Positions 7,608 through 14,083 of a stretch of 14,083 bases of DNA are shown here, one piece after another; the stretch's first letter is position 1, and every line of letters begins with the position of its first letter. The stretch covers positions 1-14,083 of the forward strand of contig DBTP01000183.1 in the NCBI GenBank assembly GCA_002307115.1. The letters are read 5' to 3'. The translations under genes and the position numbers were made by a program. Below the pieces are notes generated by a model. It made no database searches and was not told where the DNA came from. It saw only the letters and a list, made by a program, of their open reading frames with translations. The DNA comes from Fibrobacter sp. UBA1313 (GTDB taxonomy: Bacteria > Fibrobacterota > Fibrobacteria > Fibrobacterales > Fibrobacteraceae).

Positions 7608-8731
7608 AGTTTGTCTCTGAATTGCTCGTAGGTAAATTTATGCACAAGTTTAAATTGGTTTTCTCTTGTCCAGATGCCAATACTCGGGTGTTGCACGCCG
7701 TTAAAAAATGTGGTTTTAACCATCGTGTAGTGAATCATGTCATCAAAAACGATTGTGTCTCCGATTTTTAACGGCTTGTCAAACGTATAATCACCAATAA
7801 CATCGCCCGCAAGACAAGTATTCCCTGCCAGTCTATAGCTGAAAGGCTTTGCGTTTGGTTCTCCGCTCCCTTGAACCATCGGGCGGTAAGGCATTTCCAA
7901 ACAATCTGGCATATGAGCACTTACGGAAACATTCAAAATAGCGGAATCAATATCGTTGTGTACAATGTCTTCGACGGTGGCCACTAATTCTCCCGTTTGC
8001 CAACCAATCGCTTCACCAGGTTCCATAATTATTTGGATTCCTGGGTAGCGCACGGAAAAGTTTTTAAGAACTTCTATGAGACGTTCTACTTGATAATCTT
8101 TGCGAGTGATGTGGTGACCTCCCCCAAAATTGACCCACTTCATTTGGGGTATCCACTTTCCAAATTTGGTTTCGAACGCATCAAGGACTGTTTCCAACGC
8201 ATCTACGTTTTGTTCACAAAGGGCGTGAAAATGCAATCCTTCAATACCCTCAAGTAATTCAGGTTTGAATTCTTTGAGTGTGACTCCTAAGCGGGAGTAT
8301 TGGCCACAGGGGTTGTAAAGATCTGTTTCAACAGAGGAACTTTCGGGGTTTACTCGGATACCTGGACTCACGTGTTTTGCAAGAGCCTTTTCTTTGAACC
8401 GAATCCATTGGTTAAAGCTGTTGAACGTAATGTGATTGGCGAGGTCCAAAATAGGGTCGATGTCTTCGTTAGTATAAGCAGGTGCAAATACGTGCACTTC
8501 TTTGTTCATTTCACGTCGGGCAAGCAACGCTTCATTAAGACTGGAAGCTGTCGCACCTGCAAGATATTCCGCTACAATGGGGAAGGTACTCCACATGCTG
8601 TAGCCTTTGAGAGCGCATATAATCTTAGCTCCCGTCTCGTTTTGGATGTGTTTCAGCAATTGAAGATTTTTGCGGAGGCGCGATTCCTCGAGGACAAAGC
8701 ATGGGCTAGGAACTTGGGAGTAATCAATCAT
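7604..8731 (-). CDS. nspC: Carboxynorspermidine decarboxylase
   Basis: 375 residues, the usual length of NspC, a PLP enzyme of the fold-III (alanine racemase-like) decarboxylases that removes CO2 from carboxyspermidine or carboxynorspermidine. This is the last step of the SAM-decarboxylase-independent polyamine route. The PLP lysine is Lys42 in CALKGYSMW. The phosphate-binding glycines are in NFGGGHH (201-207), EPGEA is at 237-241, and the catalytic Cys306 and Asp310 lie in GNTCLAGD. The start ATG at 8729-8731 gives the family-typical opening SQVPSPCFVLEE; the upstream ribosome site is weak (TTTGGA). The partner carboxyspermidine dehydrogenase is not in the window. It is the first gene of a two-gene unit, overlapping tsaE by 4 bases. 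Confidence 0.94.
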   Translation of the reverse strand: MIDYSQVPSPCFVLEESRLRKNLQLLKHIQNETGAKIICALKGYSMWSTFPIVAEYLAGATASSLNEALLARREMNKEVHVFAPAYTNEDIDPILDLANHITFNSFNQWIRFKEKALAKHVSPGIRVNPESSSVETDLYNPCGQYSRLGVTLKEFKPELLEGIEGLHFHALCEQNVDALETVLDAFETKFGKWIPQMKWVNFGGGHHITRKDYQVERLIEVLKNFSVRYPGIQIIMEPGEAIGWQTGELVATVEDIVHNDIDSAILNVSVSAHMPDCLEMPYRPMVQGSGEPNAKPFSYRLAGNTCLAGDVIGDYTFDKPLKIGDTIVFDDMIHYTMVKTTFFNGVQHPSIGIWTRENQFKLVHKFTYEQFRDKL

Positions 8732-8860
8732 ATTCCAAATTTATCTTCATTTGGGGTGGCAAAAGGCGATTCCACTCAAATAAAGCTGTTTTTTTTGTTA
8801 ATGAGATCGACCTATCGTAATTTCCTTTAACTAGATTTAGTGCAGTAAAGAGGTTTTCTT
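8732..8860. promoter_or_regulatory. Divergent intergenic region, nspC / importer operon
   Basis: 129 bases between the divergent nspC and importer-operon starts must contain both promoters. I found no convincing -35/-10 pair and no sigma-54 type GG-N10-GC element. A 6-bp inverted repeat (CCAAAT at 8735-8740, ATTTGG at 8749-8754) lies just ahead of the nspC start and would partly cover its weak ribosome site in the mRNA. No obvious Fur-box palindrome or long conserved leader resembling a cobalamin riboswitch is visible; the region is too short for a full cobalamin riboswitch. Confidence 0.4.
8847..8853 (+). promoter_or_regulatory. Ribosome binding site deciding the TTG start at 8861
   Basis: AAAGAGG, followed by 7 bases, then TTG. 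It supports the TTG at 8861 as the true start; this also places a complete signal peptide at the N-terminus, and no in-frame ATG occurs near it. Confidence 0.75.
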
Positions 8861-9640
8861 TTGAATCGAATTTGTTCTATTCTTATTTTGAGTTTTGTTG
8901 CGTTAGCCTTTGCGGCGGACGTTTCTCCCGATTCTTTGACATCTAATCCAGACTCTGCTGTTGCGTTGCCCTCTTCGGTAACGCGAGGTCCAGGGGATTT
9001 GGGTGTGGCCATCCAAGCGAAGTTGGATTCTATTTCAGCGACAATCGCCTCTCAGGGGCAAAGTCCTGCAGATAGTGCCGCTAAAGCGCAAGCGGCAAAA
9101 GCGAAGGCGGATAGTGTGCGCGCCGCTTTGCAGTCAGGCAAGTACATTAAGCGTGCAAACTATGACAAGAGTAACTTTGACCATTGGAAAGTAGATACCC
9201 TTTTCCAGAAAAAAATGAAAGAGTTGGTGGTCGGCGTATGGCGAACTCCGATTCTGGCTCACGGTCATGCTTTTCGTGATGCGGAATTGCGTTTCGGTAT
9301 GAACGATACTCTCTATGGTGTTACTCGTACATACTCGGATTCCGGCCGCTATCAGATGACGGGTGAGTACGCCTTCTTTGCTCGCTATCATTTTGACAAT
9401 GATTCCATGATGGTGAGTCGTGAAGTCTTTTCGGATCGTAAAGTGGTTCGTTGGGATTTTATTCGCTTCAAGGTTACTGGCAATCAGTTGATGTACCACT
9501 TGACCAAGTTGGAGTTCCGCGATATGAATGACAACTGGTTGAATGCGTTGCAAGGTTTTGAGAATGTGACTCCTGAATACTACACTCGTGACCTTAAGAA
9601 TCAGAGTGTGCATCCAGTTTTGAAACCCAATAAGATGTGA
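8861..9640 (+). CDS. Secreted beta-rich protein of unknown family, first gene of importer operon
   Basis: 259 residues from a TTG start with a good ribosome site. A signal peptide is clear (CSILILSFVALAFA, cleavage near residue 18-19, AFA|AD). The next part to about 60 is Ser/Pro/Asp-rich, and an Ala/Lys/Ser-rich helical stretch follows at about 68-92. The C-terminal part, about 118-220, reads as alternating beta strands starting with VVGVWRTP and continuing through LRFGMNDTLYGVTRTY, GEYAFFARYHFDNDSMM and FIRFKVTGNQLMYHLTKLEF. The GxW start and antiparallel pattern recall a lipocalin/calycin barrel, but that is a guess from pattern only and I do not recognise the family. The stop is followed after 3 bases by the FecCD permease start, so the protein is made together with the transporter and may handle its ligand in the periplasm or at the outer membrane. 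Confidence 0.85.
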   Translation: MNRICSILILSFVALAFAADVSPDSLTSNPDSAVALPSSVTRGPGDLGVAIQAKLDSISATIASQGQSPADSAAKAQAAKAKADSVRAALQSGKYIKRANYDKSNFDHWKVDTLFQKKMKELVVGVWRTPILAHGHAFRDAELRFGMNDTLYGVTRTYSDSGRYQMTGEYAFFARYHFDNDSMMVSREVFSDRKVVRWDFIRFKVTGNQLMYHLTKLEFRDMNDNWLNALQGFENVTPEYYTRDLKNQSVHPVLKPNKM

Positions 9641-9643
9641 TTT

Positions 9644-10630
9644 ATGCGGCACCCGGCTTTGGGTTTGGTCGTTCTTTTCATTCTAGTTCTTCTTTTTTCT
9701 GGGGGAACCTTATTTTGGGGTCCTACCGATCTTTCTTTTCAGAGAGTTTGGAATGCCTTACTTTTCCCCGGTTCTGATTTGTCAGCGACACAAATCCTTT
9801 GGGAACTCCGTATGCCTCGTGTCTTTGCGAGCCTCCTTGCAGGGGCTTCCTTAGGGCTATCCGGCTTAGTGCTACAAAGTGTATTTCGAAATCCGTTGGC
9901 GGGGCCTTTTGTCTTAGGGGTGAGCTCTGGTGCGAGTTTGGGCGTTGCACTGGTCTTGTTAGCTGGGTTTGGGGCAGGCTCCTTGGGTATTCTCTCGGCT
10001 GCCGCGATGGGTGCTTTTGGTGTCGTTTTCTTGGTTCTTTTCTGTTCCAAATTTTTGGAACATTCCGTGTCCCTTTTGATTGTTGGCTTGATGCTCGGTT
10101 ATTTAATGGATGCCCTTGTGTCTTTACTCATGTACTTCAGTGATGCGGAATCCTTACGCGGTTTTGTGACTTGGGGTATGGGTTCATTCTCTCGTTTAAC
10201 CCTTTTGGAAACGCCTCGTTTTGCAGGTATTTTTTTTGTGGGTCTCGCCTTGATTTTGCTGGGAATTCGGTACTTGAATGTCGTGCGTTTAGGCGATGCC
10301 TTTGCGGAGTCTCTGGGTATCGCGGTGCGTCCGTATCGTTTGATTGTACTTGCGGGAGCCTCTTTACTTGCGACAGGGGCAACGGTGTATTGTGGTCCGA
10401 TTAGCTTTTTAGGACTGGCGGTTCCGCATCTCGCCTATGGAATATTTCGGTCCTCCAATCATCGTGTGCTTATTCCTGCCTGCGCATTACTGGGCGCCCT
10501 TTTGGCACTCCTAGCGGGTTGGATTACAGAGATTCCATTGAATGCCGTGACCAGTCTTTTAGGGGTTCCCGTAGTTTTGTGGGTGCTTCTTGCATCCAGA
10601 CATCGCCGTTCGGGAGGGGTTCGTGGCTGA
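9644..10630 (+). CDS. FecCD/BtuC-family ABC transporter permease
   Basis: 328 residues, standard for this family, whose dimers form the membrane channel of importers for ferric siderophores, heme or vitamin B12. The sequence is almost entirely hydrophobic, consistent with about 10 helices. Hallmarks are RMPRVFASLLAGASLGLSG at 57-75, FRNPLAGPFVLGVSSGASLG at 81-100, the ATPase-contacting region GPISFLGLAVPHLAY at 251-265, and the C-terminal EIPLNAVTSLLGVPVVLWVLL at 296-316. The start is the ATG at 9644: the frame is the same as that of the preceding gene, whose TGA lies one codon earlier, so no earlier start is possible. There is little ribosome site, so translation may depend on termination of the upstream gene. 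The end overlaps the ATPase gene by 8 bases. The substrate cannot be told from sequence. Confidence 0.95.
   Translation: MRHPALGLVVLFILVLLFSGGTLFWGPTDLSFQRVWNALLFPGSDLSATQILWELRMPRVFASLLAGASLGLSGLVLQSVFRNPLAGPFVLGVSSGASLGVALVLLAGFGAGSLGILSAAAMGAFGVVFLVLFCSKFLEHSVSLLIVGLMLGYLMDALVSLLMYFSDAESLRGFVTWGMGSFSRLTLLETPRFAGIFFVGLALILLGIRYLNVVRLGDAFAESLGIAVRPYRLIVLAGASLLATGATVYCGPISFLGLAVPHLAYGIFRSSNHRVLIPACALLGALLALLAGWITEIPLNAVTSLLGVPVVLWVLLASRHRRSGGVRG
10613..10617 (+). promoter_or_regulatory. Ribosome binding site deciding the ATPase start
   Basis: GGAGG, inside the last codons of the permease gene and 5 bases before GTG at 10623. It favours that GTG over the in-frame TTG at 10590, which has no such site and would add 11 unlikely residues. 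Confidence 0.75.
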
Positions 10631-11360
10631 GGAGCTTCTTACCGCAGATTCCTTGGGCGTAGGCTTCCATCAGCCACTCTTTGCTCCTCTTGATTTTTCT
10701 CTGCTTGCAGGTGAACTGGTGTGTTTAGTGGGTCCCAATGGAGCTGGCAAAAGTACGCTTTTTCGGACTTTGGCGGGATTGATCTCCCCAATGTCGGGAA
10801 GCATTACTTTGTGCGAAAAATCATTAGAGGATTATAGTGCAAGGGAAAGAGCCAAACTTTTGGCATCGGTATTTACTGCGGAATCGATTCCGAGTGGGAT
10901 GACAGTAGAAGAATTTGTGGCTTTGGGGCGTATTCCTTTTACCAGTTTTTTTGATCACCGCACCAGAGATGATTATGCGGCCGTTGCTATGGCTTTGCGC
11001 GATGCAGATGCGGAATCGTTTGCGTCTCGTGAATTGTGCGCGTTAAGTGATGGCGAACGTTCTCGTGTATTTTTGGCGCGAGCACTTGCGGGGCACGCGC
11101 GCGTTCTTTTATTGGATGAGCCAACAGCCTTTTTGGATGTGCCGCATACTCTTGCCTTATTTCGGCTACTGCTTCGAGTGGTCAAAGAACAGAATATTGC
11201 GGTCTTTCTCAGTACACATAATATTGATTATGCTCTGCGATTTGCTCACCGTATTTTGGCGTTAGATGGTAATGGCAATGCGTGTATTGGGCCTATGAAC
11301 GAGGTCGTGAATAATGGATTCTTAACTTGGGCGGAGATTGGAATCAATGAAAAAGAATAG
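10623..11360 (+). CDS. FecE/BtuD-family ABC transporter ATP-binding protein
   Basis: 245 residues from the GTG at 10623, normal for the ATPase partner of FecCD permeases. Visible: Walker A GPNGAGKST at 37-45, the signature LSDGERSRV at 141-149 (Asp in place of the second Gly of LSGGE/Q), Walker B VLLLDEPTAFLD at 161-172, and the H-loop LSTHNID at 196-202. The Q-loop position reads ASVFTAESIPSGMTVEEFV (81-99), with Thr85 where most family members carry Gln. From memory, a VLT-type Q-loop and LSDGE occur together in FecE-like ATPases of Bacteroidota, so this looks like a subfamily trait rather than a defect. It overlaps the permease by 8 bases and the next gene by 14 bases, so all are surely co-translated. 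The substrate is unknown; iron chelate, heme or corrinoid are the family options. Confidence 0.94.
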   Translation: MAEELLTADSLGVGFHQPLFAPLDFSLLAGELVCLVGPNGAGKSTLFRTLAGLISPMSGSITLCEKSLEDYSARERAKLLASVFTAESIPSGMTVEEFVALGRIPFTSFFDHRTRDDYAAVAMALRDADAESFASRELCALSDGERSRVFLARALAGHARVLLLDEPTAFLDVPHTLALFRLLLRVVKEQNIAVFLSTHNIDYALRFAHRILALDGNGNACIGPMNEVVNNGFLTWAEIGINEKE

Positions 11361-12261
11361 CCTTTTATACTTATTTCTTTCTGTTTTTATTGTTTTGGGT
11401 TTAATTGCTTGCGCAGGATCTAAACAGGATAAATCGGATTATCCTTGTGGGAAAAAACATTTCTTATGGAAGGTTTCTAAGGGGTCGTCGTCTGTATGGG
11501 TGTTGGGAAGTATACACATGGCCGATTCTTCTTTTTACCCGTTGCCGGCTGTTTTAGATAGTGCCTTTAATGCGGCGGAAGCTTTAGTGGTGGAAATGGA
11601 TATCACCGATGATAGTGTGAATACGCAAACGGCGAAACTTGTGGTAAAAGAGGGCTTTCTCCCCGAAGGTTCTACACTTCAGAACATAGTTTCAGAATCA
11701 ACCTGGCTTCGATTAGAAACGCTTGCCAAGAAATGGAATGTCCCGGTGGAGACCTTTGCTGTGTTTAGGCCTTGGATGGTTGCGATGCAAATAAGTTCCA
11801 TTGCCATACAAAAAGCGGGGGTTCTCCCGGAGTTAGGAGTAGACTATGTGCTTTTGGACCGCGCGGCTACAGCGGGCAAAGCGATTATCGGTTTGGAGAC
11901 TCCCGCAGAACAAATACAAGTATTTTCAGAAGTTTCAGACAGCCTTGGCGTTATCTATTTGGAGAAAACTTTGGATGAAGTGGCGGTTGTGGATTCGATG
12001 GTTTCTGACTTTGCAGAGGCTTGGAAATGTGGTAATATTTCTGAATTGCAAAAATTGCTGGATTCGGAAACGGCGGGAGAAAAGCCCTATGAAAAGAGAC
12101 TTTATAATGATCGCAATCAGGTGATGGCGCGGGGAATCGATTCGCTATTAACGCAAGGAACCAAAGCCTTTGTCGTGGTAGGGGCTGCACATCTTATTAA
12201 AGAAGAGGACAACATACTTAAAATTCTTGAAAATAAGGGTTATGCGATCGAGCGCTACTAA
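11347..12261 (+). CDS. TraB/GumN-family lipoprotein
   Basis: 304 residues from the ATG at 11347, whose upstream GGAG is about 10 bases away; an in-frame TTG at 11338 is less likely. A lipoprotein signal is plain: MKKNSLLYLF then a hydrophobic run ending in the lipobox LIAC, Cys22 being the lipidated residue; Ala at +2 allows outer-membrane sorting. The rest is a TraB/GumN (TIKI-superfamily) domain: WVLGSIHMAD at 51-60 with His57, VVEMDI at 81-86 with Glu83, ELGVDYVLLDRA at 162-173, IGLETPAEQI at 181-190, DRNQVMARGI at 255-264 and VVVGAAHL at 276-283 with His282. This superfamily includes metal-dependent proteases and the heme-binding lipoprotein ChaN. Linkage to a FecCD-type importer by a 14-base overlap makes a ligand-binding or ligand-processing role attractive, but that is inference. 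Confidence 0.9.
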   Translation: MKKNSLLYLFLSVFIVLGLIACAGSKQDKSDYPCGKKHFLWKVSKGSSSVWVLGSIHMADSSFYPLPAVLDSAFNAAEALVVEMDITDDSVNTQTAKLVVKEGFLPEGSTLQNIVSESTWLRLETLAKKWNVPVETFAVFRPWMVAMQISSIAIQKAGVLPELGVDYVLLDRAATAGKAIIGLETPAEQIQVFSEVSDSLGVIYLEKTLDEVAVVDSMVSDFAEAWKCGNISELQKLLDSETAGEKPYEKRLYNDRNQVMARGIDSLLTQGTKAFVVVGAAHLIKEEDNILKILENKGYAIERY

Positions 12262-12273
12262 ACAGGAGTAGCG
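12253..12273. terminator. Possible bidirectional hairpin between convergent genes
   Basis: CGCTACT (12253-12259) pairs with AGTAGCG (12267-12273) around a 7-base loop. The left arm includes part of the stop codon of the TraB/GumN gene. Neither side has a good T tract, so termination strength is doubtful. It is the only structure in the short gap between the two converging transcription units. Confidence 0.3.
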
Positions 12274-12284
12274 TCTGTTATTCG

Positions 12285-13649
12285 TTAGTCTCGGTTTTTG
12301 CGAAGAGCGTGCAAGTCCAGTCCGATACGTGCTGCACGGTTATGGAGTGCCGTGCGGAGCATTCCGAAGAGTTCCGCCGTGCGAGTAATAGAACCCCCAT
12401 TCTCACCTATTTTTTGGGTGATAAATCCCCGTTCTTGCTCCCTCTGAAATTCTTTGAATTGATCATAATTCATGCTAGCCCAAGAGAGCGTGGATGTGCT
12501 CGATTTCCCAACGTCAATGGGGGGCTCATCAATGAAAAGATCCTTTAGAGTGATGACCCCATTATCCATAAAGGAAACCGCTCGGTGAATGATATTTTCC
12601 AATTCGCGAATATTTCCAGGCCAAGAGTAGTTCAAAAGAACCTGTTTCGCCTCTTCTTGAATTTCTGGGATGATGCCAGAGGGGGAGTACATGGCAAGAA
12701 AATGCAAAATGAGCTCAGGGATATCTTCGCGGCGATCGCGGAGTGGAGGGACTCGGATCGGGATGACATTTAAGCGATAGAAAAGATCTTCGCGAAATTT
12801 TCCTCTCGCAATTTCTTGTTTGAGGTCTCTATTGGTGGCGGCGATAACGCGCACTGAAACTTGTCGTGGGCGATTGGCCCCCACAGGGCGAATTTCTCCA
12901 TCTTGAAGGGCGCGGAGTAATTTGGTTTGCATGGAAAGAGGCATATCACCAATTTCATCCAAAAATAAAGCCCCGTCTGCGGCGGCTTCAAAAAGCCCGA
13001 TCCGATCCGTATTCGCTCCTGTAAAGGCTCCTCGTAGGTGCCCAAAGAGTTCGCTTTCAAATAAGTTTTCAGGAATGGCGCTGCAATTGACAATGATAAA
13101 TTTCGGTTGTACGCTTGCAATGGCTCTTGCAACAAGTTCTTTGCCTACGCCCGATTCGCCTTGGATGAGCACGGTTCCTTTGCTTGGAATCGATTTTTCA
13201 ACATGGTGGTACAGCTTTTGGACACTTGCACTATGGCCTACAATTTTACGAAGACTCACATGAAATTGATGACGCAAACGATACAGCTCTCGGAGTCGAA
13301 GAATGTGCGTCATGAATTGGAGATGCACGTCTTCGATGCTGAGAAACCCTTCCAAATGAGAGAGAGTCGCGAACGTTATCTCGGTGGTATCTTGGGCGTA
13401 GCCCAAAAATAAAGTTTCAGGAGAAGCCTTGCGTAAATTTTCCAGGATGGCTGTATTGGAGAGATCGGCATAATCCAAGTCGAGGACCGCAATCGCAGGA
13501 ATAAAGGACCTGATACAGGAGACCATTTCTGTGGGTTGCGAACAAACGTCCACCTCGTAATTAACACTCGCGAGTACGTCTTGAACAAAGGAAACGGTCG
13601 CGTTTTCCTGACTGAGCAGTAAAATGCGTGTCCTTGTGTCTACGACCAT
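12285..13649 (-). CDS. Sigma-54-dependent transcription activator with degenerate receiver domain
   Basis: 454 residues, NtrC-like layout. Residues 1-120 have the fold pattern of a response-regulator receiver, but the acidic pair is replaced by Ser13-Gln14 (ILLLSQEN), the Thr/Ser position reads FLGYA (Gly83) and the Lys position reads GFLSIED (Ile105). Asp57 in VLDLDYAD is kept. The AAA+ domain (about 135-370) is intact: Walker A GESGVGKE 164-171, sigma-54-contact loop GAFTGA 207-212, Walker B ALFLDEIGD 227-235, and WPGNIRELEN 343-352. A Fis-type helix-turn-helix closes the protein (GGSITRTAELFGMLRTALHN, 418-437). It should therefore open sigma-54 promoters, but its control by phosphorylation looks lost or altered. 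The gene begins 8 bases after proC on the same strand, so the two are probably co-transcribed; no histidine kinase is nearby. A weak AAAGAG precedes the ATG. Confidence 0.93.
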   Translation of the reverse strand: MVVDTRTRILLLSQENATVSFVQDVLASVNYEVDVCSQPTEMVSCIRSFIPAIAVLDLDYADLSNTAILENLRKASPETLFLGYAQDTTEITFATLSHLEGFLSIEDVHLQFMTHILRLRELYRLRHQFHVSLRKIVGHSASVQKLYHHVEKSIPSKGTVLIQGESGVGKELVARAIASVQPKFIIVNCSAIPENLFESELFGHLRGAFTGANTDRIGLFEAAADGALFLDEIGDMPLSMQTKLLRALQDGEIRPVGANRPRQVSVRVIAATNRDLKQEIARGKFREDLFYRLNVIPIRVPPLRDRREDIPELILHFLAMYSPSGIIPEIQEEAKQVLLNYSWPGNIRELENIIHRAVSFMDNGVITLKDLFIDEPPIDVGKSSTSTLSWASMNYDQFKEFQREQERGFITQKIGENGGSITRTAELFGMLRTALHNRAARIGLDLHALRKNRD

Positions 13650-13657
13650 AGCGCTCT

Positions 13658-14083
13658 TTAACCGAGTTCTTTAGAGCGTTTGGTCGCCGCTTCAACCGCA
13701 TGCATGAGGGTGCCTTTGAATCCACCGTCTTCCAACGCTTGGATGCCTGCGATTGTTGTACCAGCAGGCGAACAAACCATGGCGCAGAGTTCACCTGGGC
13801 CATGGTTGGTTTTCTTGACCATTTCCACACTCCCTTCAATAGTAGCCAGTGTGAGTTGCATGGCGACAGTGCGCGAAAGACCCATCCGTACGCCCCCTCT
13901 GACCAGGCCTTCGATAAATTCGAAAACATAGGCAGGTGCGCTACCGGAAAGCCCTGTGACCGCATCCATTAAAGATTCTTGAACGCGAACGGTGGTGCCG
14001 ACAGGAGCAAAAAGACTTTCGGCAAGGGCAAGGTTTTCTTCTGGAATGGAATCGGTGGCGATGGCTACAGTGCCTTTACCAAC
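13658..14083 (-). CDS. proC: Pyrroline-5-carboxylate reductase, C-terminal half (start outside window)
   Basis: 141 codons of ProC are present, of about 270 expected; the frame is open at the window edge, so the start codon and the Rossmann NAD(P)H-binding domain lie beyond it. ProC reduces 1-pyrroline-5-carboxylate to L-proline, the last step of proline synthesis. The C-terminal dimerisation and substrate-binding domain is clear: DAVTGLSGSAPAYVFEFIEG, then MGLSRTVAMQLTLATIEGS, and the family signature region PGELCAMVCSPAGTTIAGIQ followed by ALEDGGFKGTLMHAVEAAT. The protein ends KRSKELG, and the stop lies 8 bases before the start of the sigma-54 activator gene, suggesting one operon. Confidence 0.95.
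   Translation of the reverse strand, partial: VGKGTVAIATDSIPEENLALAESLFAPVGTTVRVQESLMDAVTGLSGSAPAYVFEFIEGLVRGGVRMGLSRTVAMQLTLATIEGSVEMVKKTNHGPGELCAMVCSPAGTTIAGIQALEDGGFKGTLMHAVEAATKRSKELG

Noticed and set aside
8735..8754. Six-base inverted repeat ahead of nspC as a translational switch
   Set aside because: It is short and AT-rich, easily expected by chance, and no ligand-binding structure surrounds it.
8732..8860. Cobalamin riboswitch, Fur box or sigma-54 promoter upstream of the importer operon
   Set aside because: The gap is only 129 bases and I could find no matching conserved elements; absence of evidence at this level is weak, but I cannot support a call.
10590..10592. TTG at 10590 as the ATPase start
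   Set aside because: It has no ribosome site, whereas GTG at 10623 has GGAGG 5 bases upstream and matches the usual family N-terminus.
11338..11340. TTG at 11338 as the start of the TraB/GumN lipoprotein
   Set aside because: The ATG at 11347 gives a typical lipoprotein signal beginning MKKNS; the three extra residues from the TTG add nothing.
13561..13965. Open frame on the same strand as proC but in another frame
   Set aside because: It is a shadow of proC and the activator gene; the overlapping proC frame carries the family signature.
1..14083. Mobile elements, CRISPR arrays, tRNA or rRNA genes
   Set aside because: No transposase, integrase, terminal repeats, direct-repeat array or tRNA-like cloverleaf was seen on reading both strands; the gaps between genes are too short to hide most of these.

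Overview
The window is an ordinary-looking stretch of a bacterial chromosome: densely packed genes in short operons on both strands, with no RNA genes, insertion sequences, CRISPR arrays or phage genes that I can see. The sequence has moderate GC and uses real Shine-Dalgarno sites (for example AAAGGGA, AAAGAGG, GGAGG) with ATG, GTG and TTG starts. The FecCD/FecE-type transporter genes carry features I associate with the Fibrobacterota-Chlorobiota-Bacteroidota group. Together with many secreted proteins of no known family this fits Fibrobacterota (Fibrobacter-like) best. That assignment is inference from recall, not from a search.

Layout from left to right. (1) 1-1953, plus strand: the 3' part of a DUF3857/transglutaminase-like protein whose start lies outside the window. 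It converges with radA (1956-3338, minus), with only 2 bases between the two stop codons. (2) 3437-4864, minus: a secreted pentapeptide-repeat protein with about 75 pentapeptides and a polybasic tail, separated from radA by a strong intrinsic terminator. (3) 4984-7210, plus: three closely spaced genes, namely a geranylgeranyl-reductase-family flavoprotein, a SufE sulfur acceptor and a single-pass membrane protein of unknown function. (4) 7146-8731, minus: nspC (carboxynorspermidine decarboxylase, polyamine synthesis) translationally coupled through a GTGA overlap to tsaE (tRNA t6A synthesis). The end of tsaE overlaps the end of the membrane-protein gene by 65 bp, tail to tail.

(5) 8861-12261, plus: a tight four-gene operon. 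It encodes a secreted beta-rich protein of unknown family, a FecCD/BtuC-type permease, its ATPase, and a TraB/GumN-family lipoprotein. Gaps or overlaps are +3, -8 and -14 bp. It resembles a metal-chelate, heme or corrinoid importer that lacks the usual substrate-binding protein and has two surface or periplasmic proteins in its place. I consider it the most interesting unit in the window. (6) 12285-14083, minus: the C-terminal half of proC (proline synthesis), followed 8 bp later by a sigma-54-dependent transcription activator. The activator's receiver domain has lost the acidic pair and the conserved Thr and Lys needed for ordinary phosphorylation signalling.

Most genes are housekeeping (recombination repair, t6A, Fe-S sulfur transfer, polyamine, proline). 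The accessory interest lies in the atypical importer operon, the degenerate-receiver activator, the exported pentapeptide protein and the flavoprotein-SufE-membrane protein trio. No intergenic stretch exceeds about 130 bases.
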